Assembly: GCA_016790695.1 (NCBI GenBank)
Contig: JAEUOS010000063.1
Span: 62,001 to 126,000 of the forward strand
Direction: 5' to 3'
DNA from: Burkholderiales bacterium
GTDB taxonomy: Bacteria > Pseudomonadota > Gammaproteobacteria > Burkholderiales > JAEUOS01
DNA: 64,000 nt
In this document: positions 24,464 through 33,784 of the stretch, piece after piece
Layout: each line of letters starts with the position of its first letter
Position numbering within the stretch: the stretch's first letter is position 1
Notes under the pieces: model-generated
The model's database searches: none
Told to the model about the DNA's origin: nothing
The model's input: only the letters and a program-made list of their open reading frames with translations
Position numbers and translations under genes: made by a program

Positions 24464-25411
24464 TCATGCCCCGGGCGGGTCGGCGGCGCGCCGCAGGTCT
24501 TCCCAGAACCCCTCGTCCAGCCGGCGCGCGACGTGCGCCAGGTTCTCGCGCACCTGCGCCGCGCTGCGGTACCCGGCCAGCACGCAGCTGACGGCCGGGT
24601 CGCGCAGCGCGAACTGCAGCGCCGCGGCGGGCAGCGGCACGTGGTGGCGCGCGCAGGCGTCCTCGATGCGTTGCGTGCGCTCCAGGATCTCCGCGGACGG
24701 GCTCTGGTAGAAGAAGGTCGCCTCCGGCCGCGCGCCGATCGCGAGAATGCCGGAATTGAACGGCGCCGCCGCGATCACGCCCACGCCGCGCCGCGCCGCT
24801 TCCGGCAGCACGGCGGCGAAGCCTTCGCCGTCGAGCAGCGTCAGGCGCCCGGCCAGCAGCAGGAAGTCGAAGTCGGCTTCGCGCAGCGCGCGCAGGCAGG
24901 TGGCGCAGTCGTTGACGCCGATGCCGATCGCCTGCACCGTGCCGTCGCTGCGCCACGCCTCGAGCGCGCGGTAGGCGCCGGCCATCGCCTCGTCGAACAC
25001 CGCATCGGTGCGCTCGCCGTGAAAGCGCCGGCTGACGTCGTGCAGCACCGCGAGGTCGACGCGCGTGCGCCCGAGCCGGGCGAGGCTTTCCTCGAGCGAG
25101 CGCGCGGCGCCGTCGTGCGAATAGTCGAACACCGGCTGCGGCCGGCCGTCGCTGCCGCGCCGGATCAGGCGCCCCACCTTGGTCGAGATGGTGAAGCGGC
25201 CGCGCGCCTGCGCCAGCGCCACGCCGAGGCGGCGCTCGCTTTCGCCGAGGCCGTAGAAGGGCGCGGTGTCGAAGTGGTCCATGCCCGCGGCGATCGCGGC
25301 GTCGACCGCGCCGGCCGCGGTCTCGTCGTCGAGGGTGCCGAGCGCGCTGGCGCCGAAGGCCAGCATCGGCAGGGTCAGCCCGGAGCGACCGAGCGCGCGC
25401 CGCGCGAGCAT
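24464..25411 (-). CDS. Aldo/keto reductase
   Basis: 315-residue (beta/alpha)8 NAD(P)H oxidoreductase. The catalytic Asp/Tyr are in DHFDTAPFYGLGESE (near residues 45-60), the Lys in ISTKVGR and the His in LAVLHDVSR. The pattern is that of the D-threo-aldose (fucose) 1-dehydrogenase/pyridoxal dehydrogenase branch. ATG 25411 lies five bases after the Bug stop at 25417, so both genes are co-transcribed. It may act on an aldose or aldehyde released by the neighbouring sulfatase. Confidence 0.9.
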   Translation of the reverse strand: MLARRALGRSGLTLPMLAFGASALGTLDDETAAGAVDAAIAAGMDHFDTAPFYGLGESERRLGVALAQARGRFTISTKVGRLIRRGSDGRPQPVFDYSHDGAARSLEESLARLGRTRVDLAVLHDVSRRFHGERTDAVFDEAMAGAYRALEAWRSDGTVQAIGIGVNDCATCLRALREADFDFLLLAGRLTLLDGEGFAAVLPEAARRGVGVIAAAPFNSGILAIGARPEATFFYQSPSAEILERTQRIEDACARHHVPLPAAALQFALRDPAVSCVLAGYRSAAQVRENLAHVARRLDEGFWEDLRRAADPPGA

Positions 25412-25416
25412 CGCGC

Positions 25417-26409
25417 TCACTCCGCCTTCGCGCCCGACGCCTTGATCACCGCGCCCCACTTGGCGGTCTCGGCGCGGATGAAGCGCTCGGCGTCCTCCGG
25501 GCTGCTGCCGATCGGCTGCATGCCCATCGCCTTCAGGCGCTCGCTCATCTCCGGCGTGCGCAGGATGCGCGTCACCTCGGCGGCGATCTTGCGCACCACC
25601 GCCGGCGGCGTGCCGCCGGTCACCCACATCGACTGCCACGCGTTGCTTTCGAAGCCGGGAAAGCCGGACTCGGCGATCGTCGGCGTGTCGGGGAACTCGG
25701 GCAGGCGCTGCGGCGTGGCCACCGCGAGCATGCGCAGCGCGCCGGAGCGGATGTGGCCGATCACGTGCGGGCCGCCGTCGATGGTCATCTGCACCTGGCC
25801 GCCGAGCAGCGCGGTCAGCGAATCCGCGCCGCCCTTGAACGGCACGTGCGGCATCGCCAGGCCGGCCCGCATGTTGAGCAGCGCGCCGCCCATGTGCGGG
25901 ATGGTGCCGTTGCCGCCGGAGCTGTAATTGACCTTCGCCGGGTTGGCCTTCGCATAGGCGACGAATTCCTGCACCGTCTTCGCCGGCACCGAGGGGTGCA
26001 CCAGCATCATGAAGGGCACGGTGCCGACGAGCGTGAGCGGCAGGAGGTCGCGGTAGAGCTCGAACGGCAGCTTGGCGTGCAGCGCCGGGATCACGCCGAT
26101 CGCCGCCGCGGCCACCAGCAGGGTGTGGCCGTCCGGCGCCGCCTTGGCGACGAAATCCGCGCCGACGATGCTGCCGCCGCCGGGCTTGTTCTCGGCCACC
26201 ACGGAGACGCCCCACGCGGCCGCGAGCGCGGGTCCGATCGCGCGCGCCACCAGGTCGGAGGTCGCGCCCGGCGAGAACGGCGAGACGATGCGGATCGGCT
26301 TCGACGGGTAGTCCTGCGCCCGCGCGGCCCGCGGCAGCGCGGCGGCGATGCCGCCGGCGCCGAGAAGGCGGCGCCGGTTGAAGGCGATGGGGGCGGGTCG
26401 ACGGGTCAT
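25417..26409 (-). CDS. Bug family substrate-binding protein
   Basis: 330 residues. The signal region FNRRRLLGAGGIAAALP has a twin-arginine-like motif and a likely cut near ARAQ. Bug signatures follow: KPIRIVSPFSPGATSD, ENKPGGGSIVG and APDGHTLL; GFPGFESNAWQSMW lies in the second lobe. ATG 26409 has AGGA upstream on the minus strand. It is divergent from the sulfatase at 26558 and followed by an aldo/keto reductase, suggesting one sulfated sugar- or aldehyde-like substrate for the three genes. Confidence 0.93.
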   Translation of the reverse strand: MTRRPAPIAFNRRRLLGAGGIAAALPRAARAQDYPSKPIRIVSPFSPGATSDLVARAIGPALAAAWGVSVVAENKPGGGSIVGADFVAKAAPDGHTLLVAAAAIGVIPALHAKLPFELYRDLLPLTLVGTVPFMMLVHPSVPAKTVQEFVAYAKANPAKVNYSSGGNGTIPHMGGALLNMRAGLAMPHVPFKGGADSLTALLGGQVQMTIDGGPHVIGHIRSGALRMLAVATPQRLPEFPDTPTIAESGFPGFESNAWQSMWVTGGTPPAVVRKIAAEVTRILRTPEMSERLKAMGMQPIGSSPEDAERFIRAETAKWGAVIKASGAKAE

Positions 26410-26557
26410 GGCGTTCCTGCCTGCGGATGGAGGAACAGGCATCCTAGTCCACTTTCGTGCCGCCGGCAGCGCCGCCGTGCCGGGGCGCGGGCGGTCCCGG
26501 CCTACACTGGGGCACTGCCGGGCGCGCGCCGCCGCGCCGATCCGGGGAGGATCCCGC

Positions 26558-28018
26558 TTGAAACCGCAAAACCTGCTGTTCATCCTGTCCGACGAGCACA
26601 ACAAGAAGGTCACCGGCGCCTACGGGCACCCGATGATCAGGACGCCCAACCTCGATCGCCTGGCCGTACGCGGCACGCGCTTCACTTCGGCCTACACCAA
26701 CTGCCCGATCTGCGTGCCGGCGCGCGCGGCTCTGGCGACCGGTCGCTACGTGCACGAGGTGCGCTGCTGGGACAACGCGATCGCCTACGAGGGCAGGCCG
26801 GCGGCCTGGGGCCATCGCCTGATGGCGCAGGGGCATCGCGCGGTGTCGATCGGCAAGCTGCACTACACGCGCAGCACGCCGGCCGCCAACGGCTTCGACG
26901 AGGAGATCCTGCCGCTGCACATCGTCGACGGCCTCGGCGACCTGCTCGGGCTGATCCGCGACGAACTGCCGGTGCGCACCGGCTCGCGCAAGCTGGGGCC
27001 CGAGGCCGCGCGCGGCGAGTCGGAATACACCGCCTACGACCGCGCGATCACCGACGCGGCCGTGCGCTGGATCACGGAGGAGGCGCGACGGCACCGTGAC
27101 AAGCCGTGGGTGCTCTACGTCGGCTACGTCGCGCCCCACTTCCCGCTGGTGGCGCCGCCGGAGTTCTTCGACCTCTACCCCGAGGATGCGGTGCCGTGGC
27201 CCGGCCAGTACGCGCCGGACCAGCGGCCGCGCCACCCGTTTCTGGATGCGATGCGCAACTGCATGCAGTACGACGTCGGCTTCACCGACGCGGCGATGGT
27301 GCGCCGCGCGATCACCGCGTACTTCGGCCTGGTGAGCTTTCTCGACCACAACATCGGCCGCGTGCTGGCCGCGCTCGAGGCGGCGGGCCTGATGCAGGAG
27401 ACCCGCGTGGTCTACGGCTCGGATCACGGCGACAACCTGGGCACGCGCGGCCTGTGGGGCAAGTCGACCATGTACGAGGAATCGGCGGGCATTCCGCTGA
27501 TCGCCGCCGGGGAAGGCGTACCGGCGGGGCAGGTGTCGGACGTGCCGGTGACCCTGGTCGACCTGTTCCCGACCATCCTGCAGGGGGTGGGCGCGACGCC
27601 GCATGCGGACGACGCCGACCTGCCCGGCCAGTCGCTGTTCGAGATCGCCAGCGGCCGCGCGCGCGCGCGGGTGATCCTCTCCGAGTACCACGCGGCGGCG
27701 GCCGCGGCCGCGACCTACATGATCCGCCACGGCCGCTTCAAGTACGTGCACTACGTCGGCATGCCGCCGATGCTGTTCGACCTCGCGGCGGACCCGGACG
27801 AACGGACCGATCTCGGCCGCGACCCCGCGCACGCGGCGGTGCGCGCCGCGTGCGAGGCGCAGCTGCGCAGCGTGGTGGACCCGGAGGCGGCCGACCGCCA
27901 GGCGCGCGCGGACCAGGCGGCGAAGATCGCCGCGGTCGGGGGACGGGAGGCGATCCTCGCGCGCGGCACGTTCCGCTATTCGCCGCCGCCGGGAAAGAAG
28001 CCGGTGATGTTCAGCTGA
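26558..28018 (+). CDS. Sulfatase (choline-sulfatase-like), TTG start
   Basis: 486 residues. The formylglycine motif is CVPAR with Cys52 (NCPICVPARAALATG). Metal ligands include Asp12 and SDHGDN in the YGSDHGDNLG block. TTG 26558 is preferred: GGGGAGG lies seven bases upstream and the conserved QNLLFILSDEHN begins at residue 4. No signal peptide, so it is probably cytoplasmic. The divergent Bug gene (start 26409) shares the 148-base gap, which contains a TACACT -10-like box at 26503-26508. The substrate could be a small sulfate ester; phosphoester or phosphonate substrates are possible in this superfamily. Confidence 0.9.
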   Translation: MKPQNLLFILSDEHNKKVTGAYGHPMIRTPNLDRLAVRGTRFTSAYTNCPICVPARAALATGRYVHEVRCWDNAIAYEGRPAAWGHRLMAQGHRAVSIGKLHYTRSTPAANGFDEEILPLHIVDGLGDLLGLIRDELPVRTGSRKLGPEAARGESEYTAYDRAITDAAVRWITEEARRHRDKPWVLYVGYVAPHFPLVAPPEFFDLYPEDAVPWPGQYAPDQRPRHPFLDAMRNCMQYDVGFTDAAMVRRAITAYFGLVSFLDHNIGRVLAALEAAGLMQETRVVYGSDHGDNLGTRGLWGKSTMYEESAGIPLIAAGEGVPAGQVSDVPVTLVDLFPTILQGVGATPHADDADLPGQSLFEIASGRARARVILSEYHAAAAAAATYMIRHGRFKYVHYVGMPPMLFDLAADPDERTDLGRDPAHAAVRAACEAQLRSVVDPEAADRQARADQAAKIAAVGGREAILARGTFRYSPPPGKKPVMFS

Positions 28019-28043
28019 CCCGGCGCGGCGCGCGGCCGCGTCC

Positions 28044-29003
28044 TCACTCCACGCGCATGCCGACGTCGCGCGCGATGCGCAGCCACACCGCGCTTTCCTC
28101 GCGCATGCGGCGCGCCATGTCCTCGGGCGTGCCGCCGACGCCTTCGAGCGCGGCGGTCGCGAGGCGCTGCCTGACGTCGGGGTCGGCGAGCGCCTTCAGG
28201 AACTCCGCCGACAGGCGCGCGACGATCTCCCGCGGCAGGCCGGCCGGGCCGAGGATGCCGAACCACTGCGACAGGTCGACGCCCGGATAGCCGGCCTCGG
28301 CCAGCGACGGCACCTGGGGCAGCACCGCGGAGCGGTTCTTCGACGACACGGCGAGCATCACGATGCGCCCGGCCGCCGCGTGCGGCACCAGCGGCGCCGA
28401 CCCCAGCATGCCGACCGGCACCTGGCCGCTCGCGAGGTCGCCGACCGCCTGCCCGCCGCCCTTGTAGGGGATGTTGGTGAGCCGGATCCCGGCGATGCGA
28501 AAGAAGGCCTCCGCGGCCACGACCTGGGTGCCGGTGGCACTCGGCGTCGCGTAGGGCAGCGGCGCCGGCGCGGCCTTGGCGCGCGCGACGAACTCCGCGG
28601 CGGTCCGGATCCCCAGCGCGCTGTTCACCGCCAGCACCAGCGGCTGCGTGGTGAGGATGACGATCGGGGTGAGCTGCTTCTCCGGGCTGAAGCCCGCGCC
28701 CGGGCGCATCATCGGCAGATAGAGCGACGAGTCGGCGCTGATGAGCAGGGTATGGCCGTCGGGCGCCGCGCGCACGACCGCATCGAGCGCGATGCCGCCG
28801 CCGGCGCCGGCGCGGTTCTCGATGACGAACGGCTGCCCGAGGCCGCGCGCGGCGACGTCGCCGACCACGCGCGCCGAGACGTCGGCGCTGCCGCCCGGCG
28901 CGTTGCCGTTGATGATGCGGATCGGCTTGGACGGCCAGGGCTGCGCGTGCGCGGCCGCCGCCAGCGTGAACGCGACCGCCGCCGCGCAGGTCCGAAACGT
29001 CAT
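28044..29003 (-). CDS. Bug family substrate-binding protein
   Basis: 319 residues. A short Sec signal (CAAAVAFTLAAAAHA, cut near residue 20) precedes KPIRIINGNAPGGSAD, ENRAGAGGGIA and APDGHTLL. The first motif has an unusual NGN in place of VPY/F. ATG 29003 follows a GGAGGAGGAGG repeat, a strong ribosome-binding site. It is the last gene of the leftward operon beginning at 38100 and lies 29 bases after the sulfatase at 29033-30568. Confidence 0.92.
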   Translation of the reverse strand: MTFRTCAAAVAFTLAAAAHAQPWPSKPIRIINGNAPGGSADVSARVVGDVAARGLGQPFVIENRAGAGGGIALDAVVRAAPDGHTLLISADSSLYLPMMRPGAGFSPEKQLTPIVILTTQPLVLAVNSALGIRTAAEFVARAKAAPAPLPYATPSATGTQVVAAEAFFRIAGIRLTNIPYKGGGQAVGDLASGQVPVGMLGSAPLVPHAAAGRIVMLAVSSKNRSAVLPQVPSLAEAGYPGVDLSQWFGILGPAGLPREIVARLSAEFLKALADPDVRQRLATAALEGVGGTPEDMARRMREESAVWLRIARDVGMRVE

Positions 29004-29032
29004 CGCCTCCTCCTCCTCCGCATCCGCGCGGC

Positions 29033-30568
29033 TCAGGCCATGCCGATCGGCGCCGGCAGCGGGTCGCGGATCGCGCCGGGGCGATCGAGCATCATCTGCC
29101 GGAGCTCCTCGCGCACGCCGCGGTACGCCGGGTCGTCGAAGCGGTTCTCCATCTCGTCCGGATCGTTGACGAGGTCGTAGAGCTCGCCGGCGCCGGAATC
29201 GAGCTCGAAGGTGCACTTGTGGGTCTTCGTGCGCACCGTGCGCAGCTTGAGCGCGACGCCGCAGCGCGAGGCGTGCACGTGCCACTCGCTCCAGGCGCCG
29301 CGGCGCGGCGCATCCCTGCCGGCCGCGAGCGCGAGCAGGCTCTGGCCCTGCTGCGGCAGCCGCGCGGCGACGCCGGCGGCCTCCTGGAAGGTCTGCGCGA
29401 GGTCCAGCGTCGAGACCACCTCGTCGACGCGCTGCCCCGCGACCACCCCCGGGCCGCGCAGGATCAGCCCGATGCGCAGCAGGTCCTCGTAGGGGATCGG
29501 GTGCTTGAGGTAGAGGCCGTGGTTGCCGAGGAATTCGCCGTGGTCGGTGGAGAAGACCACCAGCGTGTCGCCGTCGAGCCCGAGGTCGCGCACGCAGTCG
29601 AGGATGCGCCCGACGCTGTGGTCGAGCAGCGAGATCATGCCGTAGTAGTTGGCCGTCATGTGGCGCAGCTGCAGCTCGGTCTGCGGCGGCACCCGCGAGC
29701 CCTGGGCGCGGAAGCGCTTCATGATCGGGTCGTCGAGCTGCGGCTCGCCCTCGAGCACCGCCTTGTGCCACCAGGGGCGGCGCTCGAGGTCGGGCACGCC
29801 GTGCCGGGGCAGCGGCATGTCCTCGGGGCGATACAGCGTGTTCCACGGTGCCGGGCAGTCGAACGGATGGTGCGGGTCGCCGAACGAGGCCCACAGGCAG
29901 AACGGCCTGGCACGGTCGCGGCCGCGCAGCCAGGCGATGGTGCGGTCCGCGGTCCAGGTGCTCCCGTGCCAGGCCTCGGGCAGCGCCGACTGCCAGGTCT
30001 GCGCGGCGCCGGTCTCGGGCTCGAGCGCGGCGTTCCACAAGGCCAGCGCCTCCTCGTCGCGCCCGCGCTCGAGGAACCAGCGCTCGTAGTGGCCGACCAC
30101 CGGGCGCATCCACGGCCGCAGGCGGTTGAAGTGGCCGAGCACCGCGAGCTCGGCATGCTGGAAGCCCATGTAGGGCCCCATCCAGCCGGACTCGTAGAGC
30201 TTGCCGTTGAAGCGGTCCTCCGGCGTGCCCGTGGGCTCGAAGGTGGACTTGGTGGCGAAGTGCGCCTTGCCGATGAACGCGGTCGCATAGCCGGCCGCGG
30301 CCAGCGTGCCGGCGAATCCCGCCTCGCCGATCGCGGGGTCGAGATCGACGCCGTTGTCCCACACGCCGTGGGTCAGCGGCAGCTGGCCGGTGAGCATCGA
30401 GGCGCGCGAGGGCTGGCACACGAGGTTGGGCGTGATCGCGGCCGAGAAGTGCGTGCCGTCGCGCGCGAGGCGGTCGAGGTGCGGCGTCTTCAATACCGGA
30501 TTGATGAAGCCGTAGCAGTCGGCGCGCTGCTGGTCGGAGGTGATGAAGAGGATGTTGGGACGGTTCAT
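29033..30568 (-). CDS. Sulfatase family hydrolase
   Basis: 511 residues without signal peptide. The formylglycine motif is CQPSR with Cys51 (NLVCQPSRASMLTG); SDQQRAD near residue 11 and STDHGEFLGNHG supply metal ligands. It closely resembles the gene at 34708-36237, including SAAITPNLVCQPSR, CLWASF-DPHHPFD and the C-terminal AGELYDLVNDPDEM-NRF block, so the two are paralogues in the same operon. It stands between the ABC sugar-binding protein gene and a Bug gene. It likely hydrolyses a sulfated carbohydrate or small ester imported by one of them. Confidence 0.92.
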   Translation of the reverse strand: MNRPNILFITSDQQRADCYGFINPVLKTPHLDRLARDGTHFSAAITPNLVCQPSRASMLTGQLPLTHGVWDNGVDLDPAIGEAGFAGTLAAAGYATAFIGKAHFATKSTFEPTGTPEDRFNGKLYESGWMGPYMGFQHAELAVLGHFNRLRPWMRPVVGHYERWFLERGRDEEALALWNAALEPETGAAQTWQSALPEAWHGSTWTADRTIAWLRGRDRARPFCLWASFGDPHHPFDCPAPWNTLYRPEDMPLPRHGVPDLERRPWWHKAVLEGEPQLDDPIMKRFRAQGSRVPPQTELQLRHMTANYYGMISLLDHSVGRILDCVRDLGLDGDTLVVFSTDHGEFLGNHGLYLKHPIPYEDLLRIGLILRGPGVVAGQRVDEVVSTLDLAQTFQEAAGVAARLPQQGQSLLALAAGRDAPRRGAWSEWHVHASRCGVALKLRTVRTKTHKCTFELDSGAGELYDLVNDPDEMENRFDDPAYRGVREELRQMMLDRPGAIRDPLPAPIGMA

Positions 30569-30655
30569 GAGGCCCTGTGGTCGAGGATGCGGGAAGGCGC
30601 GGCCGCCGGACCGGTGCCCCGCGCGGCACCGGCGGCATGCCGCGCGCGGTGCGCG

Positions 30656-31951
30656 CTATGCGCGCTGTGCGCGCTTCAACTCGGCGTCGGCGCGCACCGC
30701 CGCCTTGGCCAGCGCCTCCTTCGGCGCCTCGCCGCCGAGCACGGCCTGCTGCACCATCTCCGAGACGATCTGGATCACCGCGGGAATGCCGATCACGCCG
30801 GGGAACGGGCGCGCGAACGGAATCGTGTCCAGGAACGCCTGGCCGAGCGGGTTCTTGGCGAGGAACTGCTTGAACAGCGGGTGGTCGATCGCCGCCTGGG
30901 AATTCGGGATCGCGCCGGTCTCGCCGGCCCAGCGCCCGCTGATCGACGGCTGCACCCACCACTGGCAGAACTGGCCCGCGGCCTCCTTGTTCTTGCTCTG
31001 GCTGGAGATGGTCCAGTAGTTTCCGGCGAAATGGGCGCCGCGCTGCTTGTTGCGCGGCGGCGGCGCGGTCACGCTCCTGACCTTGGAGTTGAGGATCTGC
31101 GTGGTCCACACGGGATAGAGCAGCACCGAGCCGACCTTGCGCGTCGCCCACTCGCCCCAGGCCTGGACGTCGGTGTACATCTTCTTGGGCGAGATGCGCG
31201 TCTTGTTGACCCCGTCGGCCAGGAAGGTCAGGGTCTCCAGGCCGGCGGCGGAATTGAAGGCGCTGGCCTTGCCGTCCGGGGTCACGAGTTCGCCGCCGGC
31301 GGCGATCATGAACGCCCAGAAGTTCTGCGCGGTCGCGAAGCCCGCCTGGTTGCCCAGCATCAGGCCCCACTGGTTCTCCGCCGGATTGGTCATCTTGCCG
31401 GCGACGTTGATCAGGTCGTCCCAGGTCTCGGGCAGCTTCTTCGGGTCGAGCCCGGCCTTCTCCATCAGCTCGGCGTTGTAGCACATGGCGCCGAGGCCGC
31501 CGTTGACCGGGACCCCGTAGCGGCGTCCGCCGTAGACGGTGATCGGATCGAAGTTCTTGAGCGAGGTCGGGTCGAGCTTGACCATGTCGTCGACCGGGAC
31601 GATCACCTTGTTGGAGGCGAGGTCGGGCGGCACGTAGCCGGGCGCGTGGAAGATGTCGGGCGCCGCGCCGGCCGCCACGGCAGCGAGGTACTTGGGCAGG
31701 ATTTCCGAGGGGCCGTAGGCCGTGGCCTTGACCTCGATGTCCGGATGGGCCTGGTTGAACTCGGCCATGTAGCGGTTGCAGATCTCGAGGTTGGATCCCC
31801 CGAAGTGCACCCAGACGTTGACAGTGCGCTTGCGCGCCTGCGCGATCGCCGGCGCATGCAGCGCCGCGCCGGCGGCGAGTCCGGCGCCTGCGGCGGCGGT
31901 CTTGAGCAACTGACGGCGGTCGAACTTGCCTTCCCTGCTGGTATCGGACAT
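30656..31951 (-). CDS. ABC transporter extracellular solute-binding protein, family 1 (carbohydrate type)
   Basis: 431 residues. A twin-arginine signal (FDRRQLLKTAAAGAGLAAG) with likely cut after AIAQ precedes a family-1 binding domain (VNVWVHFGGSN, FNQAHPDIEVKATAYG, APDIFHAPGYVPPDL). Similar to UgpB/MalE-type proteins for sugars or glycerol phosphates. ATG 31951 has AAGGGAG upstream; an in-frame ATG at 31981 would extend before the signal. It pairs with the two permease genes just upstream in the operon. Confidence 0.92.
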   Translation of the reverse strand: MSDTSREGKFDRRQLLKTAAAGAGLAAGAALHAPAIAQARKRTVNVWVHFGGSNLEICNRYMAEFNQAHPDIEVKATAYGPSEILPKYLAAVAAGAAPDIFHAPGYVPPDLASNKVIVPVDDMVKLDPTSLKNFDPITVYGGRRYGVPVNGGLGAMCYNAELMEKAGLDPKKLPETWDDLINVAGKMTNPAENQWGLMLGNQAGFATAQNFWAFMIAAGGELVTPDGKASAFNSAAGLETLTFLADGVNKTRISPKKMYTDVQAWGEWATRKVGSVLLYPVWTTQILNSKVRSVTAPPPRNKQRGAHFAGNYWTISSQSKNKEAAGQFCQWWVQPSISGRWAGETGAIPNSQAAIDHPLFKQFLAKNPLGQAFLDTIPFARPFPGVIGIPAVIQIVSEMVQQAVLGGEAPKEALAKAAVRADAELKRAQRA

Positions 31952-31988
31952 GGTTGACTCCCTTTGGTTGAAGTGAAGCACTGCCGGA

Positions 31989-32849
31989 TCAGCCCTTGAG
32001 CCCGCTCATCGCGATGCCCTTGACGAAGTACCGCTGCAACATCACGTAGATCGCCACCGTCGGCAGCACCGACAGACTGACGATGGCCATGACCATGCCC
32101 CAGTCGGTGGCCTCGGCCGCCTTCAGCTGCGCGATCAGCAGCTGGATGGTCCACATCTCGTTGGACTGCACCACGATCAGCGGCCAGAAGAACTCGTTCC
32201 ACGACGCGGTGAAGGTGAAGATCGCCAGCGTCGCCACCGCCGGCCCGGTCAGCGGCACCAGCACGTAGAGGAGGGTGCGCAGCCGGCCGCAGCCGTCGAT
32301 GCGCGCCGCCTCCTCGAGCTCCTTCGGCAGCGTCAGGAGGAACTGGCGCATCAGGAAGATGCCGAGCGGCGCCATCACCCGCGGCACGATCAGGCCCTGG
32401 TAGGTGTCGATCCAGCCGAACCACTTCATCAGGATGAAGGTCGGGATCATCGTCACCTGGCTCGGGATCATCATGGTGCCGAGGATCAGCATGAAGATGA
32501 CCTCGCGCCCGGGGAACCGCAGCCGCGCGAACGGGTAGGCGGTGAACACGCTCGTCACCACGACGGCGAAGGTCTCGACGCCGGCGACGATGATGCTGTT
32601 GAGGATCGCGCGGCCGACCGGCTGGCGTGTCACCGCGTTGACGTAGTTGTCGAGGATCGGCTGCGACGGGATCAGCTGCGCGGTGCCCGAGAAGATCTCG
32701 ACATTGGGCTTGAACGACGACGACAGCATCCACAGGTACGGCAGGAGCGTGACCGCCAGCCCCAGGAAGACGAGCGCGTAGAGGATCACCGTCACCGGCA
32801 GCGTCGGCTCGCCCAGCCTGCGATGGCGGCGGGGGGCAGCCGGCGTCAT
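31989..32849 (-). CDS. Carbohydrate ABC transporter permease (MalG/UgpE type)
   Basis: 286-residue inner-membrane protein with six predicted helices. The EAA loop that docks the ATPase reads LEEAARIDGCGRLRTLLYVLVPL near residues 195-215. Its start overlaps the stop of the other permease gene by four bases, so they form the usual MalF/MalG-like pair. No ATPase gene of the MalK/UgpC type occurs in the operon or the window; a shared ATPase coded elsewhere is implied. Confidence 0.93.
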   Translation of the reverse strand: MTPAAPRRHRRLGEPTLPVTVILYALVFLGLAVTLLPYLWMLSSSFKPNVEIFSGTAQLIPSQPILDNYVNAVTRQPVGRAILNSIIVAGVETFAVVVTSVFTAYPFARLRFPGREVIFMLILGTMMIPSQVTMIPTFILMKWFGWIDTYQGLIVPRVMAPLGIFLMRQFLLTLPKELEEAARIDGCGRLRTLLYVLVPLTGPAVATLAIFTFTASWNEFFWPLIVVQSNEMWTIQLLIAQLKAAEATDWGMVMAIVSLSVLPTVAIYVMLQRYFVKGIAMSGLKG

Positions 32850-33775
32850 GCCTCGACGGTCCGGCCGAACGCCTTGAACTGCAGGAGCGTCAGCACGAAG
32901 ATGATGACGAACAGCACGTAGCCGACCGCGCTCGCGTAGCCCATGCGGAAATACGTGAACGCCTGCTGGTACAGGTAGAACACCAGCACCGAGGTGCTGC
33001 CGGCCGGGCCGCCGGAGGTCATCACGTAGACCAGCGCGAACACCTGGAACGACAGGATCACCGACATCACCACCACGAACACGATGGTGGGCTTGAGCAG
33101 CGGCAGCGTGATGCGCCGGAACGACGCCCAGGCGCCGGCGCCGTCGATGCGCGCGGCCTCGTAATAGGTGTTGTCGATGCCCTGCAGGCCGGCGAGGAAG
33201 ATGGTGGCGAAGTAGCCGACGTTGCGCCAGGCGGCGGTGATGATCAGGGACAGCAGGGCGATGCGGGTGTCGGCCAGCCACAGCGGGCCGTCGATGCCGA
33301 CGCCGCGCAGCGCCTGGTTGATCAGGCCGTGCTGCGGGTCGAACATCCAGACCCAGACGATGCCGATCGCGACCAGCGAGGTGACCGCCGGCAGGTAGAA
33401 GATGGTCCGATACAGCTTGATCCAGCGCAGCTTCTGGTCGAGCAGGAGCGCCGTGCCCAGCGAGAACACGACGATGCACGCGGTGATGCCGACGGTGAAG
33501 ACGGCGGTCTGGGCCAGGCTCCGCAGGAATTCGGGCTCGCGGATCAGCGCGGTGTAGTTCTCCAGGCCGACCCAGGTGGGCGTCTCGGCCATCATGTTCC
33601 ACTCGTGGAACGACAAGTAGAACGAGTAGGCGAACGGAAAGCCGACGAACGTCCCGAAGAACACGAGCGCGGGCAGCAGCGACAGCCACGCGAAGCGCGT
33701 CTCCTCGTTCCACCATCGGAACCGCGGCACGGCCCGGGACCGGGCGTGCGTGCCAGCTGCAGCCGCGTCGGACAT
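32846..33775 (-). CDS. Carbohydrate ABC transporter permease (MalF/UgpA type)
   Basis: 309 residues, six predicted helices after a charged 28-residue N-terminus. The EAA loop is YYEAARIDGAGAWASFRRITLPLL near residues 212-232. The N-terminal WLSLLPALVFFGTFVGFPF is typical of UgpA-type permeases. It starts nine bases after the dehydrogenase stop and overlaps the second permease gene. It probably transports a sugar derivative acted on by the sulfatases in the same operon. Confidence 0.93.
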   Translation of the reverse strand: MSDAAAAGTHARSRAVPRFRWWNEETRFAWLSLLPALVFFGTFVGFPFAYSFYLSFHEWNMMAETPTWVGLENYTALIREPEFLRSLAQTAVFTVGITACIVVFSLGTALLLDQKLRWIKLYRTIFYLPAVTSLVAIGIVWVWMFDPQHGLINQALRGVGIDGPLWLADTRIALLSLIITAAWRNVGYFATIFLAGLQGIDNTYYEAARIDGAGAWASFRRITLPLLKPTIVFVVVMSVILSFQVFALVYVMTSGGPAGSTSVLVFYLYQQAFTYFRMGYASAVGYVLFVIIFVLTLLQFKAFGRTVEA

Positions 33776-33784
33776 CGCGGCGCG

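Noticed and set aside
29219-31957. Plus-strand open frame of about 910 codons
   Set aside because: Antisense to a sulfatase and an ABC binding protein with clear motifs; no start signal or family.
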